DNA of 64,000 nucleotides, taken from assembly GCF_000975035.1 (NCBI RefSeq), contig NZ_BBRA01000002.1, positions 62,001-126,000 on the forward strand, read 5' to 3'. The position numbers and the translations under genes are program-made. Numbering within the stretch: the first letter of the stretch is position 1; each line of letters opens with the position of its first letter. This DNA is from Demequina flava (GTDB lineage: Bacteria > Actinomycetota > Actinomycetes > Actinomycetales > Demequinaceae). Below the pieces are notes generated by a model. That model was not told where the DNA came from. It ran no database searches and worked only from the letters and a program-made list of their open reading frames with translations. Shown here piece by piece: positions 1 to 10,306 of this stretch.

Positions 1-1
1 C

Positions 2-571
2 GGCTCGCGGCCACGAGGGTCCTCGGTGGTTGAGGATCAGCGACTCGAGGACGAGCTGCTGGCGGACCCGAAGGAAATCGCGGAGCACGTGATGCTCGTC
101 GATCTCGCCCGCAACGACCTCGTGAAGGTGTGCGAGCCGACGTCGGTCGAGGTGCTCGAGTTCATGAAGGTCAACCGCTACAGCCACATCATGCACATTT
201 GCTCGACCGTGGTCGGTGCCCTCGAACCGCAGTACGGCCCGGTTGATGTGTTGTCCGCGACCTTCCCCGCCGGCACTTTGTCGGGCGCGCCGAAGCCTCG
301 CGCGATCGCGCTGATTGACGAGATTGAGCCCACGCGCCGCGCTTACTACGGAGGCGCGGTCGGGTACTTCGACTTCGCCGGCAATATGGACATGGCGATC
401 ACTATCCGCACCGCCCTGATCGAAAGCGGCGTGGCGCACGTCCAGGCTGGGGCGGGAGTCGTTGCAGACTCCGTGCCCGCCTCTGAAGACCAAGAGACCA
501 AGGACAAGGCAGCCGCGATGGTGCGCGCCGTGCGCATGGCGTGTCGCCTGACGTCCACCACCACTGACTAG
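2..571 (+). CDS. trpE: Anthranilate synthase component I, C-terminal part (5' truncated by window edge)
   Basis: This is the last 189 residues of TrpE, which with TrpG turns chorismate and glutamine into anthranilate, the first step of tryptophan synthesis. The reading frame is open to the window edge and begins with the family motif GSRPRG, followed by DPKEIAEHVMLVDLARNDL, the chorismate-binding PAGTLSGAPKPRA block and the glycine-rich YYGGAVGYFDF stretch. These belong to the chorismate-binding domain shared by TrpE, PabB and isochorismate synthases. Position upstream of trpC-trpB-trpA makes TrpE, not PabB, the call. The N-terminal half with the tryptophan feedback site is outside the window. 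Confidence 0.96.
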   Translation, partial: GSRPRGSSVVEDQRLEDELLADPKEIAEHVMLVDLARNDLVKVCEPTSVEVLEFMKVNRYSHIMHICSTVVGALEPQYGPVDVLSATFPAGTLSGAPKPRAIALIDEIEPTRRAYYGGAVGYFDFAGNMDMAITIRTALIESGVAHVQAGAGVVADSVPASEDQETKDKAAAMVRAVRMACRLTSTTTD

Positions 572-605
572 ACTTTGGCACGCCCAACCCAAGCAAGGAG
601 CACGC

Positions 606-842
606 ATGTCCAGCATTGAGATCGCCCCGGAAGATCTCCCTGAGGTCGCCCACACCAACCACGGCCGCACCACCGCCGCTTGGGTGACGAACATTGGCCT
701 CGTGATTGGTGCCCTCATCGCCTCGATCGCGATGGCATTCCCCGTCTGGCCAGTTGTCTGGGTCGGCGTCGCCGTGTGCGCCGTGGCCCTCATCGTTGGC
801 GGAGTTCTCCGTGCGCTCGGACACGGTCAGCCGCTAACCTGA
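606..842 (+). CDS. Small HGxxPAAW-type (DUF6704-like) membrane protein
   Basis: A 78-residue protein with two predicted membrane helices (about residues 25-45 and 48-68) after a short polar N-terminus. The sequence HGRTTAAW near residue 19 matches the signature of the actinobacterial HGxxPAAW family, which commonly sits between trpE and trpC. Its function is unknown. An AAGGAG ribosome-binding site lies 6 bases before the ATG, and the gene follows trpE by 34 bases, so co-transcription is likely. A role linked to the trp operon is suggested only by this conserved position. Confidence 0.75.
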   Translation: MSSIEIAPEDLPEVAHTNHGRTTAAWVTNIGLVIGALIASIAMAFPVWPVVWVGVAVCAVALIVGGVLRALGHGQPLT

Positions 843-882
843 CCAGGTACGCGCACGCGTAGAACTTCAAAGGAGAACACCA

Positions 883-1254
883 ATGTCTGATCTACCCCCT
901 CCCTCCCAGCCGCCTAGTCAGCCGCCCTACGGTGGTCAGCCGCCTTACGGCTCCGCTCCGCCCCCCGGTGGGTTTGGTGGCGCGTCCGAGGAAAAGAACA
1001 GCCTCGGCACGTGGGCACTGGTTCTCGGAATCTTGAGTTTCGTCTGCTGTGGTGTCATCGCAGCCATCATCGCCATCGTCGTGGGAAAGCAGTCGATGAC
1101 TGCCGCTGAGCAGGGCCTGGCAACCAACGGAACGCTGGGTAAGGTCGGCTGGATTCTCGGTTGGGTCAACGTGGCCCTGACCATCGTCGCCGTGGTCATC
1201 TACGGAATCCTGTTCGCGACCGGCACCTTCACGCTTGACGACTTCTCGTACTAA
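883..1254 (+). CDS. DUF4190-like membrane protein with Pro/Gly-rich N-terminus
   Basis: A 123-residue protein. The first 35 residues are rich in Pro, Gln, Gly and Tyr (PPSQPPSQPPYGGQPPYG), and are followed by two membrane helices (about 44-65 and 90-112) separated by a short soluble loop with KQSMTAAEQG. This arrangement is typical of DUF4190 proteins, common in actinobacteria and of unknown function. An AAAGGAG site precedes the ATG. It lies 40 bases after the previous small membrane gene and 6 bases before the next, so all three are probably one transcript with trpE. Confidence 0.75.
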   Translation: MSDLPPPSQPPSQPPYGGQPPYGSAPPPGGFGGASEEKNSLGTWALVLGILSFVCCGVIAAIIAIVVGKQSMTAAEQGLATNGTLGKVGWILGWVNVALTIVAVVIYGILFATGTFTLDDFSY

Positions 1255-1260
1255 ACCGCT

Positions 1261-1704
1261 GTGAACGCAGTTCTGGCCGATGCGGCTACCCGGGGTGCCA
1301 ACCGCTCCCGGGGGCGGCGCCTCGTGGCGCCCGCCGCCGCATCGGCCGTTCTGCTGTCTCTCACGATTTACAACGCGCAAGGCGACCCCTACTCCGCGGG
1401 CCACTTCCCGGGCTGCATGTGGCTTGGACTGACCGGCATGTGGTGCCCCGGCTGCGGTGGACTGCGGGCCACTCACGAACTGGCGCACGGCGACATCGCC
1501 GCGGCCATGGCGCTCAACCCCGTGGTCGTCGTGCTGATTTTGCCGATGATCGCAGGCGGGCTTTTGCTGTGGTGGGCCAACGCCTGGCGAGGCAAGCCGT
1601 TTCCACGGATTCCCCTTTGGGCTGCAATCGCGGTTCCGGTCTTTCTGGGCGTTTTCTGGGTGCTGCGGAACATCCCTGCGCTCGAGCCATTTCTGGCGCC
1701 ATAA
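1261..1704 (+). CDS. DUF2752 family membrane protein
   Basis: A 147-residue protein with about three membrane helices. The motif [20 protein letters not shown] near residues 59-78 is the hallmark of DUF2752, with two cysteines in a CPGCG context and a conserved His. Function is unknown. The GTG start is 6 bases after the stop of the DUF4190-like gene, so translation may be coupled. In related genomes DUF2752 genes often lie near trp genes, and here it is the last gene before trpC. Confidence 0.78.
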   Translation: MNAVLADAATRGANRSRGRRLVAPAAASAVLLSLTIYNAQGDPYSAGHFPGCMWLGLTGMWCPGCGGLRATHELAHGDIAAAMALNPVVVVLILPMIAGGLLLWWANAWRGKPFPRIPLWAAIAVPVFLGVFWVLRNIPALEPFLAP

Positions 1705-1798
1705 CAAGTGCCGCGTGGCCGCGCGTAGCGTGGGGTTCGCTGTGTATCAGGTGGGCTTACGAGGCTCAGGGACGGTCAGGAGCTTCATCTCACGGCGC

Positions 1799-1804
1799 TA
1801 CCAT
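1799..1804 (+). promoter_or_regulatory. Possible -10 box upstream of trpC
   Basis: TACCAT lies 24 bases before the trpC start, in the 124-base gap after the DUF2752 gene. It would start a transcript with a leader of roughly 17 bases carrying the GGGAGAGG ribosome-binding site. No convincing -35 box is visible. Confidence 0.35.
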
Positions 1805-1828
1805 GGTGGCCATGGGAGAGGTAGCCGC

Positions 1829-2638
1829 ATGAGCGTTTTGGACAGCATCATCGCAGGAGTACGTGAGGACCTCGCTGTGCGCGAGGCCGCTACTCCGATG
1901 GACACCTTGAAGGAGCGCGCTAGCCGCCTACCGGGAGCAATCGACGCGCGCCAAATGCTGGCGCGCGACGAGGTCGCGGTGATCGCGGAAGTGAAGCGTT
2001 CAAGCCCCTCAAAGGGCGATCTTGCCGACATCACAGACCCAGCTCTCCTTGCCACGGAGTATGAGGCCGGCGGTGCATCGGTCATCTCCGTCCTCACTGA
2101 AGAACGACGCTTTGGCGGATCGCTCGACGATCTCGACAGCGTGCGCTCCAAGGTGGAAATCCCCATCCTTCGCAAAGACTTCATCGTCACTCCGTACCAG
2201 GTGTGGGAGGCCCGTGCCCACGGAGCAGATGTCATTTTGCTCATCGTGTCCGCACTGGACCAGATGGCCCTCGAAGGTCTAATCGAGCGCGTCCACTCGC
2301 TAGGAATGTGCGCGCTCGTGGAGGTGCACGACGAGGAAGAGGTCAAGCGCGCCGCTGACGCAGGTGCCCGAGTGATCGGCGTCAACGCCCGCAACCTCAA
2401 GACTCTCGAGGTCGACCGCCACACCTTCCAGCGCGTGGCTCCGATCATCCCTGAGGGGATCGTGCGCGTTGCTGAATCCGGTATTCGCGACAGCCACGAC
2501 GTCGTTGAGTACGCCCGGATGGGAGCCGACGCCGTGCTCGTAGGCGAGGCACTCGTGAGGCACAAAGATCCGCGCCACGCAGTCGCGGAAATGGTGGCGG
2601 CAGGAGCGCACCCCGCACTGCGGGCGGTGCGTCCGTGA
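1829..2638 (+). CDS. trpC: Indole-3-glycerol-phosphate synthase
   Basis: A 269-residue TIM-barrel enzyme that converts 1-(2-carboxyphenylamino)-deoxyribulose phosphate to indole-3-glycerol phosphate. Visible landmarks are [13 protein letters not shown] (substrate-binding Lys and Ser), ILRKDFIV (catalytic Lys), [13 protein letters not shown] and VAESGI near the end. The ATG at 1829 is chosen over an upstream start because GGGAGAGG lies 7 bases before it and [15 protein letters not shown] is the usual family N-terminus. The stop codon overlaps the trpB GTG by four bases (GTGA). Confidence 0.97.
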   Translation: MSVLDSIIAGVREDLAVREAATPMDTLKERASRLPGAIDARQMLARDEVAVIAEVKRSSPSKGDLADITDPALLATEYEAGGASVISVLTEERRFGGSLDDLDSVRSKVEIPILRKDFIVTPYQVWEARAHGADVILLIVSALDQMALEGLIERVHSLGMCALVEVHDEEEVKRAADAGARVIGVNARNLKTLEVDRHTFQRVAPIIPEGIVRVAESGIRDSHDVVEYARMGADAVLVGEALVRHKDPRHAVAEMVAAGAHPALRAVRP

Positions 2639-3843
2639 CGTCTTCCCTCCAGTCAGCCCCCGGACCTTTCTTCGGTGACTTTGGCGGACGCTTCGTTCCC
2701 GAGGCGCTCATGCCCGCGCTGGATGAACTCACCGACGCCTACGAAAAGGCACGCATCGACCCCGCTTTTACCGAGGAACTGGCGCGACTGGCTCGCGACT
2801 ACACCGGTCGGCCTTCGATCCTGACTGAGGTACCGCGCTTCGCGCAACACTGCGGTGGTGCCACCGTGTGGCTCAAGCGAGAAGACTTGAACCACTCCGG
2901 ATCGCACAAGATCAACAACGTGCTGGGACAGGCGCTGTTGACGAAGCGACTGGGCAAGAAGCGCGTCATCGCGGAAACCGGTGCAGGCCAGCACGGCGTC
3001 GCCACTGCGACCGCAGCAGCGCTCATGGATCTCGATTGCGTGATCTACATGGGCGAGGAAGACACGGAGCGGCAGGCCCTCAACGTGGCGCGCATGCGTC
3101 TGCTTGGTGCCGAGGTCATTCCGGTGGCCACGGGCACCCGCACCTTGCGAGACGCAATCAACGAGGCATTTCGAGACTGGGTCGCGAACGTCGACACCAC
3201 GAACTACATCTTCGGAACCGCCGCCGGACCACACCCGTTCCCGGCCATGGTGCGTGACTTCCAGCGCGTCATTTCCGTCGAGGCGCGCGAGCAGATGCTC
3301 GAGCGAGGCGGTCTTCCCGATGCAGTGATCGCCTGCATCGGTGGCGGGTCGAACGCGATCGGTTCGTTCGATGCATTCTTGGACGATGACGGCGTGCGGC
3401 TCATTGGCTGTGAAGCGGCCGGGGAGGGCGTCGATACGGACCGCCATGCCGCGACGCTGACCGGTGGACGCCCCGGAATCCTCCACGGCTCGCGTTCCTA
3501 CATACTTCAGGACGATGAAGGCCAAACCTTGCCCTCGCACTCCATCTCTGCCGGACTGGACTATCCGGGAGTAGGACCCGAGCACACGTGGCTCGCCAGC
3601 ATCGGCCGTGCTGAATACTGGCCCGTTACGGATGCCGCGGCAATGGAAGCGTTCCGTTTGCTGTCGCGGACCGAGGGTATCCTGCCAGCAATTGAGTCAT
3701 CTCACGCTCTCGCGGGCGCGATGACGTTGGGCGAGGAGCTCGGACCTGATGCCACACTCCTCGTGACGCTCTCTGGGCGCGGCGACAAAGACGTAGAGCA
3801 GGCCGCTCGTTGGTTCGACATGCTCCCCGGGGGTGACGCGTGA
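2635..3843 (+). CDS. trpB: Tryptophan synthase beta subunit
   Basis: A 402-residue PLP enzyme that condenses indole with serine to tryptophan and pairs with TrpA. The PLP lysine lies in [11 protein letters not shown], the phosphate-binding GGGSNAIG block follows, and the C-terminal LSGRGDKD motif is intact. The length is typical. The start is a GTG overlapping the trpC stop, and the stop overlaps the trpA GTG, so the three cistrons are translationally coupled. Confidence 0.98.
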   Translation: MTSSLQSAPGPFFGDFGGRFVPEALMPALDELTDAYEKARIDPAFTEELARLARDYTGRPSILTEVPRFAQHCGGATVWLKREDLNHSGSHKINNVLGQALLTKRLGKKRVIAETGAGQHGVATATAAALMDLDCVIYMGEEDTERQALNVARMRLLGAEVIPVATGTRTLRDAINEAFRDWVANVDTTNYIFGTAAGPHPFPAMVRDFQRVISVEAREQMLERGGLPDAVIACIGGGSNAIGSFDAFLDDDGVRLIGCEAAGEGVDTDRHAATLTGGRPGILHGSRSYILQDDEGQTLPSHSISAGLDYPGVGPEHTWLASIGRAEYWPVTDAAAMEAFRLLSRTEGILPAIESSHALAGAMTLGEELGPDATLLVTLSGRGDKDVEQAARWFDMLPGGDA

Positions 3844-4628
3844 GCGCGCTTGAGGCACGGCTGGATGAGATCAAGGCGGAGGGGCGAGCAGCCCTGATCG
3901 GGTACCTCCCCGTCGGATACCCGTCGGTCGACACGTCGATTGCCGCCATGGTCGCGATGGTTGAGGCGGGCGTTGACATCGTCGAGATTGGCCCGCCGTA
4001 CTCTGACCCCGTCCTTGACGGCCCGGTGATTCAGCACGCCGCGGCCACTGCCTTGCAACGTGGGGTTCGCGTCGACGACACCTTCACTGCCGTGCGAGCC
4101 GTGGCCGATGCCGGGGCCCAGGCAGTCGTCATGTCGTACTGCAATCTCATGCTCAGCCGCGGCTACGCACGTTTCGCCAAGGACCTGCGCGAGGCCGGAG
4201 GAGCAGGCGTGATTACGCCGGACCTCACACCGGACACCGGTCAAGACTGGATCGAGGCCGCCCGCGCGGAGGGCATCGACACGATTTTCTTGGCCGCGCC
4301 GTCCACAACTCGCGAACGCATGCACATGACCGTGGAAGCGTCACGCGGATTCGTGTACGCCACATCGCTCATGGGAGTGACCGGCGCGCGAACCTCGGTC
4401 GGCGACGCGGCAGCGAAGGTTGTTACGGGCGCACGCGAGGCGGGCGCTGAGCGAGTCTGTGTGGGACTTGGAGTGTCCACTGGAAAACAAGCCGCTGAGG
4501 TTGCGACCTATGCCGATGGCGTGATTGTGGGTTCCGCGTTCGTCAAGGCGATGGGCGATGAGGGTGACCTCGATGCGCTGAAGATCAAGGTGGCAGAACT
4601 TGCCGCAGGAGTACGAGGCAACGCGTGA
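3840..4628 (+). CDS. trpA: Tryptophan synthase alpha subunit
   Basis: A 262-residue TIM-barrel protein that cleaves indole-3-glycerol phosphate and channels indole to Trp[19 protein letters not shown] carries the catalytic Glu and Asp. The actinobacterial variant TPDLTP and a phosphate-binding Gly-rich region ([15 protein letters not shown]) are present. It overlaps both trpB and lgt by four bases, so it is the last biosynthetic gene of the trp operon. Confidence 0.97.
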   Translation: MSALEARLDEIKAEGRAALIGYLPVGYPSVDTSIAAMVAMVEAGVDIVEIGPPYSDPVLDGPVIQHAAATALQRGVRVDDTFTAVRAVADAGAQAVVMSYCNLMLSRGYARFAKDLREAGGAGVITPDLTPDTGQDWIEAARAEGIDTIFLAAPSTTRERMHMTVEASRGFVYATSLMGVTGARTSVGDAAAKVVTGAREAGAERVCVGLGVSTGKQAAEVATYADGVIVGSAFVKAMGDEGDLDALKIKVAELAAGVRGNA

Positions 4629-5650
4629 TCGTCACATCAATTCCTAGCCCGCCTCCTGAGTGGTCCAGCATCAGCCTGGGACCCATCACGATCCACACGT
4701 ACGCGCTGTGCATTTTGGCGGGAATCTTTGTTGGACTGTGGCTCACCACGAAGCGGTGGGTCGCACGCGGCGGCGATCCCGACGCCGTCGCCGACATTGC
4801 CATCTGGGCAATCCCCTTCGGCATCATCGGTGGCCGTCTCTATCACGTCATCTCCACCCCGGGCCCATATTTCGGTGAGGGCGGCAACCCTTGGGACGCG
4901 TTCAAGATCTGGGAAGGCGGCCTCGGAATCTGGGGCGCAGTCGCACTCGGAGCCGTGGGTGCTTACATCGGTGCGCGGCGCAGCAAGGTGTCGTTCTCCG
5001 CCTTCGCGGACTCCGCTGCACCAGCAGTGTTGTTGGCACAAGCTATTGGTCGTCTTGGTAATTACTTCAACCAAGAGCTGTTCGGTCGCCCCACGGATTT
5101 GCCCTGGGGCCTCGAGATTGACCCTGCCTTCCGGCCCGATGGCTATGAGCAGTACGCAACCTTCCACCCCACGTTCTTGTACGAAATGGTGTGGAACCTT
5201 CTTGGAGTCGCACTGATCATTTGGCTTGATCGCAAGTACGACCTCCGTGGCGGCCGCGTGTTCTGGCTGTACGTGATGGTCTACGTCTCCGGACGCCTGT
5301 GGATCGAAACCGTACGCATCGACACCGCAGTCCACATCCTGGGCGTGCGCGTGAACGTGTGGGTATCCATTGCGGTCCTCGCTCTCGCGATCGTGATGTT
5401 CATCGTGATGGGACGTCGTCAACGCGACACCGCGTTGTCCCGCGTGCCGCGAAATGAGTTGGCGGCGTCGACTGTTGCGGTAGCCTCGACAAGCGCATCG
5501 CACGACGCGGAGGCCTCCACCGAGGACTCCTCAGACGGCGATGCAACTTCCAGCGAGGAGGGGCCGGAGAGCTCCTCATCGTCCGCGCAGGTAGACGCCA
5601 CCGACCCGGTGGCCGATGCCGACGACAGCGACCGGCGGGACAACACCTAG
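4625..5650 (+). CDS. lgt: Prolipoprotein diacylglyceryl transferase
   Basis: A 341-residue integral membrane enzyme that moves diacylglyceryl from phosphatidylglycerol to the lipobox cysteine of lipoproteins. GGRLYHVI, the signature RLGNYFNQELFGRPT and a late HPTFLYE block are present, with about seven membrane helices up to residue 265. The last 75 residues are a Ser/Glu/Asp-rich tail, a feature of many actinobacterial Lgt proteins. The GTG start overlaps the trpA stop. The lipoprotein at 16322 is a likely client. Confidence 0.96.
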   Translation: MIVTSIPSPPPEWSSISLGPITIHTYALCILAGIFVGLWLTTKRWVARGGDPDAVADIAIWAIPFGIIGGRLYHVISTPGPYFGEGGNPWDAFKIWEGGLGIWGAVALGAVGAYIGARRSKVSFSAFADSAAPAVLLAQAIGRLGNYFNQELFGRPTDLPWGLEIDPAFRPDGYEQYATFHPTFLYEMVWNLLGVALIIWLDRKYDLRGGRVFWLYVMVYVSGRLWIETVRIDTAVHILGVRVNVWVSIAVLALAIVMFIVMGRRQRDTALSRVPRNELAASTVAVASTSASHDAEASTEDSSDGDATSSEEGPESSSSSAQVDATDPVADADDSDRRDNT

Positions 5651-5657
5651 CCGATTC

Positions 5658-5685
5658 TTTACCAAGCCCTGGTTCGCGGTAGGCT
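5658..5685 (+). promoter_or_regulatory. Predicted promoter of gltB
   Basis: TTTACC (5658-5663) and TAGGCT (5680-5685) are separated by 16 bases in the gap after lgt. A start near 5692 would give a leader of about 80 bases before the gltB ATG. Confidence 0.5.
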
Positions 5686-5770
5686 TGACTCCCGTGTGTT
5701 CACCGGGTCAACGGCGCCCCGCAACCAACGAGTTCCCGGCCCCTGGCCCGGGATAAGCAAGGACGGTGTG

Positions 5771-8700
5771 ATGGCTGCGCTCACTGGCGCCTCCCAGCCC
5801 GCAATTGGGCTGTATGACCCCGCGTACGAGCATGACGCGTGCGGAGTCGCCTTCGTGGCGACCCTGCGTGGAAAGGCTGGACGCGACATTGTCGATGCTG
5901 GCTTGACTGCTCTCAAGAACCTCGAACACCGCGGTGCCGTTGGTGCCGAGACTGAAACCGGTGATGGGGCGGGAATCCTGACACAGGTCCCCGACGCATT
6001 CCTGCGCGCCGTCGTCGACTTCGAGCTGCCCTCTGCAGGCGAGTTCGCTGTCGGGATTGCCTTTTTGACTCCCGGTGACGAGGCCTCCGAGGTCGCTGCT
6101 TTCCAGGCAGCTGCCGATGCTGAAGGCGTCACGGTCCTCGGATGGCGTGACGTTCCGGCTGTGGGCGACACCCTCGGGCCTTCGGCCCGCGCTGCTATGC
6201 CGACGTTCCGACAGGTCTTCTTGAGCGCAGACGGGCTCTCCGGCGTCGAACTCGACCGCCGTGCCTACCGTGTGCGCAAGCGCGCGGAGAGTGACGGCGG
6301 ACCATTCTTCGCCTCGCTGTCGAGCCGCACGCTCACGTACAAGGGCATGCTGACGACGTATCAGCTCGAGCAGGTCTATCCCGACCTGAGCCACGAGCTG
6401 TACGCCTCAGAGATCGCACTGGTGCACTCGCGCTTTTCGACGAACACTTTCCCATCGTGGCCGCTAGCGCAGCCGCTCCGTGGCATCGCCCACAACGGTG
6501 AAATCAACACCGTGCAGGGCAACCGCAACTGGATGAGCGCCCGCGAGGGAACCCTCAAGTCAGAAATTCTGGGTAACCTCGCCGACCTCATGCCTGTGTG
6601 CACGCCGTCGGCCTCGGATACCGCGTCCTTCGACGAGGTACTCGAGTTGCTTCACTTGGGTGGCCGTTCGCTGCCGCACTCGGTGCTGATGATGATGCCG
6701 GAAGCCTGGCAGAACAACGATGAGATGGACCCCGCCCGCCGTGCCTTCTATGAGTACCACTCGGCACTCATGGAGCCGTGGGACGGTCCAGCAGCCCTGC
6801 ACTTCACCGACGGCACCGTCATTGGCGCCACGCTCGACCGCAACGGGCTCCGTCCCGGTCGCTTCTGGGTGACCGACGACGGCCTCGTGGTCGCGGGCTC
6901 CGAGGCGGGCCTGCTCGACATCGACCCCGCCAAGGTTGTCCGCAAGGGTCGCCTGCAGCCAGGGCGCATGTTCCTCGTCGACACTGCGGCAGGCCGCATC
7001 GTCGAGGATGAAGAGATTAAGTCTCGCCTGGCGGCCGAACACCCCTACGAGCAGTGGGTACGTGACAACGCCGTACGCCTGTCAGAGGTACCCGACCGCG
7101 AGCACATCGTTCACTCGCAGGCCTCAGTGAAGCGTCGCCAGCGTGCGTTCGGCTACACCGAGGAAGAACTCAAGAAGCTCCTGATCCCTATGGCGGACAA
7201 GGCCATGGAACCGATCGGTGCCATGGGCTCGGATACGCCTATCGCGGTTCTGAGCGACCGGCCCCGACTGCTGTTTGATTACTTCACACAGATGTTCGCC
7301 CAGGTCACGAACCCGCCGCTGGACTCGATCCGTGAGGAGATTGTCACCGCTGTCGGCGGCGCGATCGGACCAGAGCCGAACCTGCTGGCCAGCACCTCGG
7401 ACCACGCGCGCAAGATCATGCTCGAGTTCCCCGTGATCGACAACGACGAACTTGCAAAGATCCTGCACATCGACGCGGACCCGCGTCTGACCGGCATCTT
7501 CTCGTCGCGCAAGATTCGCGGCCTTTACCGGGTGCGCGACGGCGCTGAAGGCCTTGAGCGGCGCCTCGCCGACATCTTTGACGAGGTTGACCAGGCAATC
7601 AAGGAGGGCGTGTCATTCATCGTCCTGTCGGACCGTGACGGCGACCAGGACTTCGCTCCGATTCCGTCGCTCCTGCTGACCTCGGCCGTGCACCACCACC
7701 TGGTGCGCAACCACACCCGTACCCGTGCCTCGCTCATTGTTGAGGCCGGTGACGTGCGGGAAGTCCACCATGTCGCGCTCCTCGTGGGCTATGGATGTGC
7801 TGCGGTCAACCCGTATCTCGCCATGGAAACCGTTGAGGACTTGGTGGCCCGGGGATATTTGGGTGACCTCGAGCCGCAGGCAGCGGTCAAGAACCTCATT
7901 AAGGCGCTCGGTAAGGGCGTCCTGAAGATCATGTCGAAGATGGGCATCTCGACGATTCAGTCGTACCGCGGTGCTCAGGTATTCGAGGCCGTGGGACTGT
8001 CACGCGACTTCGTGAACCGACACTTTGTGGGCACGCCAAGCCAGATCGACGGCGCTGGAATCGACGTCATCGCCGAGGAGGTCGCACTGCGCCACGCGGA
8101 TGCGTATCCGCCCTCGGGCGAACTGCCTGCTCACCGCCGCCTCAACACCGGTGGTGACTACCAGTGGCGTCGCGACGGCGAAGAGCACCTCTTCGATCCC
8201 GAAACCGTGTTCAAGCTTCAGCACGCCACGCGGACCGGCAAGTACGACGTGTTCCGTCAGTACACCGACCGTGTGGATGACCAGTCCAAGCGCCTCATGA
8301 CGCTGCGCGGACTCTTCGAGTTCGCCTCGGACCGCGAGCCTCTCGCGATCGATGCGGTCGAGTCAGTCGAAGAGATCGTCAAGCGCTTCTCGACCGGCGC
8401 GATGTCCTACGGCTCGATCTCGGAAGAGGCGCACGAGACTCTCGCAATCGCTATGAACCGGCTCGGCGCTAAGTCGAACACGGGTGAAGGCGGCGAGTCC
8501 GTCGAGCGCTTGTACGACCCCGAGCGCCGCAGTGCCATCAAGCAGGTGGCATCTGGCCGCTTCGGAGTCACGAGCGAGTACCTCGTGAACGCCGATGACA
8601 TTCAGATCAAGCTCGCGCAGGGTGCCAAGCCCGGCGAGGGTGGTCAGCTGCCCGGTTCCAAGGTCTACCCGTGGGTAGCGGAGACCCGTCACTCGACGCC

Positions 8701-10306
8701 TGGCGTTGGCCTGATCTCGCCGCCGCCGCACCACGACATTTACTCGATCGAGGACCTCAAGCAGCTCATCCACGATCTGAAGAACGCCAACCCTGAGGCC
8801 CGTATCCACACCAAGCTGGTGTCGGAGATCGGTGTCGGAACAATCGCGGCCGGTGTCGCGAAGTGCAAGTCCGACGTTGTGTTGATCTCGGGCCAGGATG
8901 GCGGAACGGGTGCAAGCCCACTGAACTCCCTCAAGCACGCAGGTGCACCGTGGGAGATCGGTCTGGCCGACACTCAGCAGACGTTGGTGCTCAACGACCT
9001 TCGTGACCGCATTGTGGTTCAGGTCGACGGCCAGATGAAGACCGGCCGCGACGTGATGATTGCTGCGCTCTTGGGAGCCGAGGAGTTCGGCTTCGCGACC
9101 GCACCGCTGGTGGTCGAAGGTTGCATCATGATGCGCGTGTGTCACCTCAACACCTGCCCGGTGGGCGTGGCTACTCAGAACCCTGAGCTGCGCGAACGCT
9201 TCACGGGTCAAGCGGACCACGTCGTGAACTTCTTCATGTTCATCGCACAGCAGGTCCGTGAGCTCCTTGCTCAGTTGGGCTTCAAGTCCATCGATGAGGC
9301 CGTGGGCCACGTCGAGGCGCTTGACACTCGCCAGGCGATTGATCACTGGAAGGCCAAGGGACTCGACCTCGCACCTGTGCTGGCGCGCCCCGAGCCCGGA
9401 CGTGCGCTACGCAACTCGACCACGCAGGACCACTCGCTCGACGTCGCGCTTGACCGCGAACTCATCGCAGCATCGGCCCCCGCCTTGGAACGCGGCGAGA
9501 AGGTGGAACTCACCTTTGGTATTCGCAACGTGAACCGCACGGTGGGCACCATGCTCGGCAACGAGGTCACCAAGCGCTACCGCGGCGCTGGTCTGCCCGA
9601 TGACACCATTGCGATCACGTTCAATGGCTCGGCTGGACAGTCGTTCGGCGCTTTCGTGCCGCGAGGCATCACGATGCGACTGCACGGTGACGCCAACGAC
9701 TACGTCGGCAAGGGACTGTCGGGCGGCCGGATTGTCGTCCGCCCCGTGCGCGAGGCCATGCTCGACGATTCCAAGGACGTCATCGCTGGAAACGTGATCG
9801 GCTACGGCGCGACGTCGGGAGAGATCTTCCTGCGAGGCTTGGTCGGTGAGCGGTTCTTGGTCCGTAACTCTGGCGCGACTGCAGTCGTCGCCGGCGTGGG
9901 TGACCACGCGCTCGAATACATGACCGGCGGAACCGCTGTGATCCTCGGGCCCACCGGGCGTAACCTCGGAGCAGGAATGTCCGGCGGTACGGCCTACGTG
10001 CTCGACCTGAACTCCGAGCGCATCAATGCTCAGGCATTGGCGGCAGGGGAGCTCACGCTGAGCCCGCTCGACGCGGAGGACGAGGTTATAGTCCGCTCAC
10101 TCATTGAGCGCCACGTCGAAGAGACCGGTTCGCCACGAGGCAAGGACCTTCTGGCGAAGTGGGATGAAAGCAAGGAGCGCTTCACCCGCGTGCTGCCCGC
10201 GCAGTACGCTCGGGTGCGTGAGGCGCTCGCCGAGATTGAGGCCTCCGGTGGCGACTTGCGCGCCCCCGGTGCCTGGGCCGAGTTCCTGGAGGTGACTGGT
10301 GGCTGA
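5771..10306 (+). CDS. gltB: Glutamate synthase (NADPH) large subunit
   Basis: A 1511-residue protein that makes glutamate from glutamine and 2-oxoglutarate together with GltD. It has a class II glutaminase domain whose nucleophile is Cys24 in HDACGVAF (the propeptide before it is normally removed), a central domain, an FMN synthase barrel with [10 protein letters not shown], the 3Fe-4S cysteines in [15 protein letters not shown], and a C-terminal Gly-rich beta helix. The ATG at 5771 is preferred over an upstream GTG at 5696 because AAGGA lies 7 bases before it. The stop overlaps the gltD start by 8 bases. Confidence 0.97.
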   Translation: MAALTGASQPAIGLYDPAYEHDACGVAFVATLRGKAGRDIVDAGLTALKNLEHRGAVGAETETGDGAGILTQVPDAFLRAVVDFELPSAGEFAVGIAFLTPGDEASEVAAFQAAADAEGVTVLGWRDVPAVGDTLGPSARAAMPTFRQVFLSADGLSGVELDRRAYRVRKRAESDGGPFFASLSSRTLTYKGMLTTYQLEQVYPDLSHELYASEIALVHSRFSTNTFPSWPLAQPLRGIAHNGEINTVQGNRNWMSAREGTLKSEILGNLADLMPVCTPSASDTASFDEVLELLHLGGRSLPHSVLMMMPEAWQNNDEMDPARRAFYEYHSALMEPWDGPAALHFTDGTVIGATLDRNGLRPGRFWVTDDGLVVAGSEAGLLDIDPAKVVRKGRLQPGRMFLVDTAAGRIVEDEEIKSRLAAEHPYEQWVRDNAVRLSEVPDREHIVHSQASVKRRQRAFGYTEEELKKLLIPMADKAMEPIGAMGSDTPIAVLSDRPRLLFDYFTQMFAQVTNPPLDSIREEIVTAVGGAIGPEPNLLASTSDHARKIMLEFPVIDNDELAKILHIDADPRLTGIFSSRKIRGLYRVRDGAEGLERRLADIFDEVDQAIKEGVSFIVLSDRDGDQDFAPIPSLLLTSAVHHHLVRNHTRTRASLIVEAGDVREVHHVALLVGYGCAAVNPYLAMETVEDLVARGYLGDLEPQAAVKNLIKALGKGVLKIMSKMGISTIQSYRGAQVFEAVGLSRDFVNRHFVGTPSQIDGAGIDVIAEEVALRHADAYPPSGELPAHRRLNTGGDYQWRRDGEEHLFDPETVFKLQHATRTGKYDVFRQYTDRVDDQSKRLMTLRGLFEFASDREPLAIDAVESVEEIVKRFSTGAMSYGSISEEAHETLAIAMNRLGAKSNTGEGGESVERLYDPERRSAIKQVASGRFGVTSEYLVNADDIQIKLAQGAKPGEGGQLPGSKVYPWVAETRHSTPGVGLISPPPHHDIYSIEDLKQLIHDLKNANPEARIHTKLVSEIGVGTIAAGVAKCKSDVVLISGQDGGTGASPLNSLKHAGAPWEIGLADTQQTLVLNDLRDRIVVQVDGQMKTGRDVMIAALLGAEEFGFATAPLVVEGCIMMRVCHLNTCPVGVATQNPELRERFTGQADHVVNFFMFIAQQVRELLAQLGFKSIDEAVGHVEALDTRQAIDHWKAKGLDLAPVLARPEPGRALRNSTTQDHSLDVALDRELIAASAPALERGEKVELTFGIRNVNRTVGTMLGNEVTKRYRGAGLPDDTIAITFNGSAGQSFGAFVPRGITMRLHGDANDYVGKGLSGGRIVVRPVREAMLDDSKDVIAGNVIGYGATSGEIFLRGLVGERFLVRNSGATAVVAGVGDHALEYMTGGTAVILGPTGRNLGAGMSGGTAYVLDLNSERINAQALAAGELTLSPLDAEDEVIVRSLIERHVEETGSPRGKDLLAKWDESKERFTRVLPAQYARVREALAEIEASGGDLRAPGAWAEFLEVTGG

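Noticed and set aside
1715-1828. Longer trpC start adding 38 residues
   Set aside because: No ribosome-binding site; the family N-terminus begins at 1829.
2653-3585. A 310-codon frame opposite trpB, and similar long antisense frames under gltB, uvrA, uvrB, rpsA and pgk
   Set aside because: All mirror well-identified genes in the complementary frame and have no start signals or recognisable domains.
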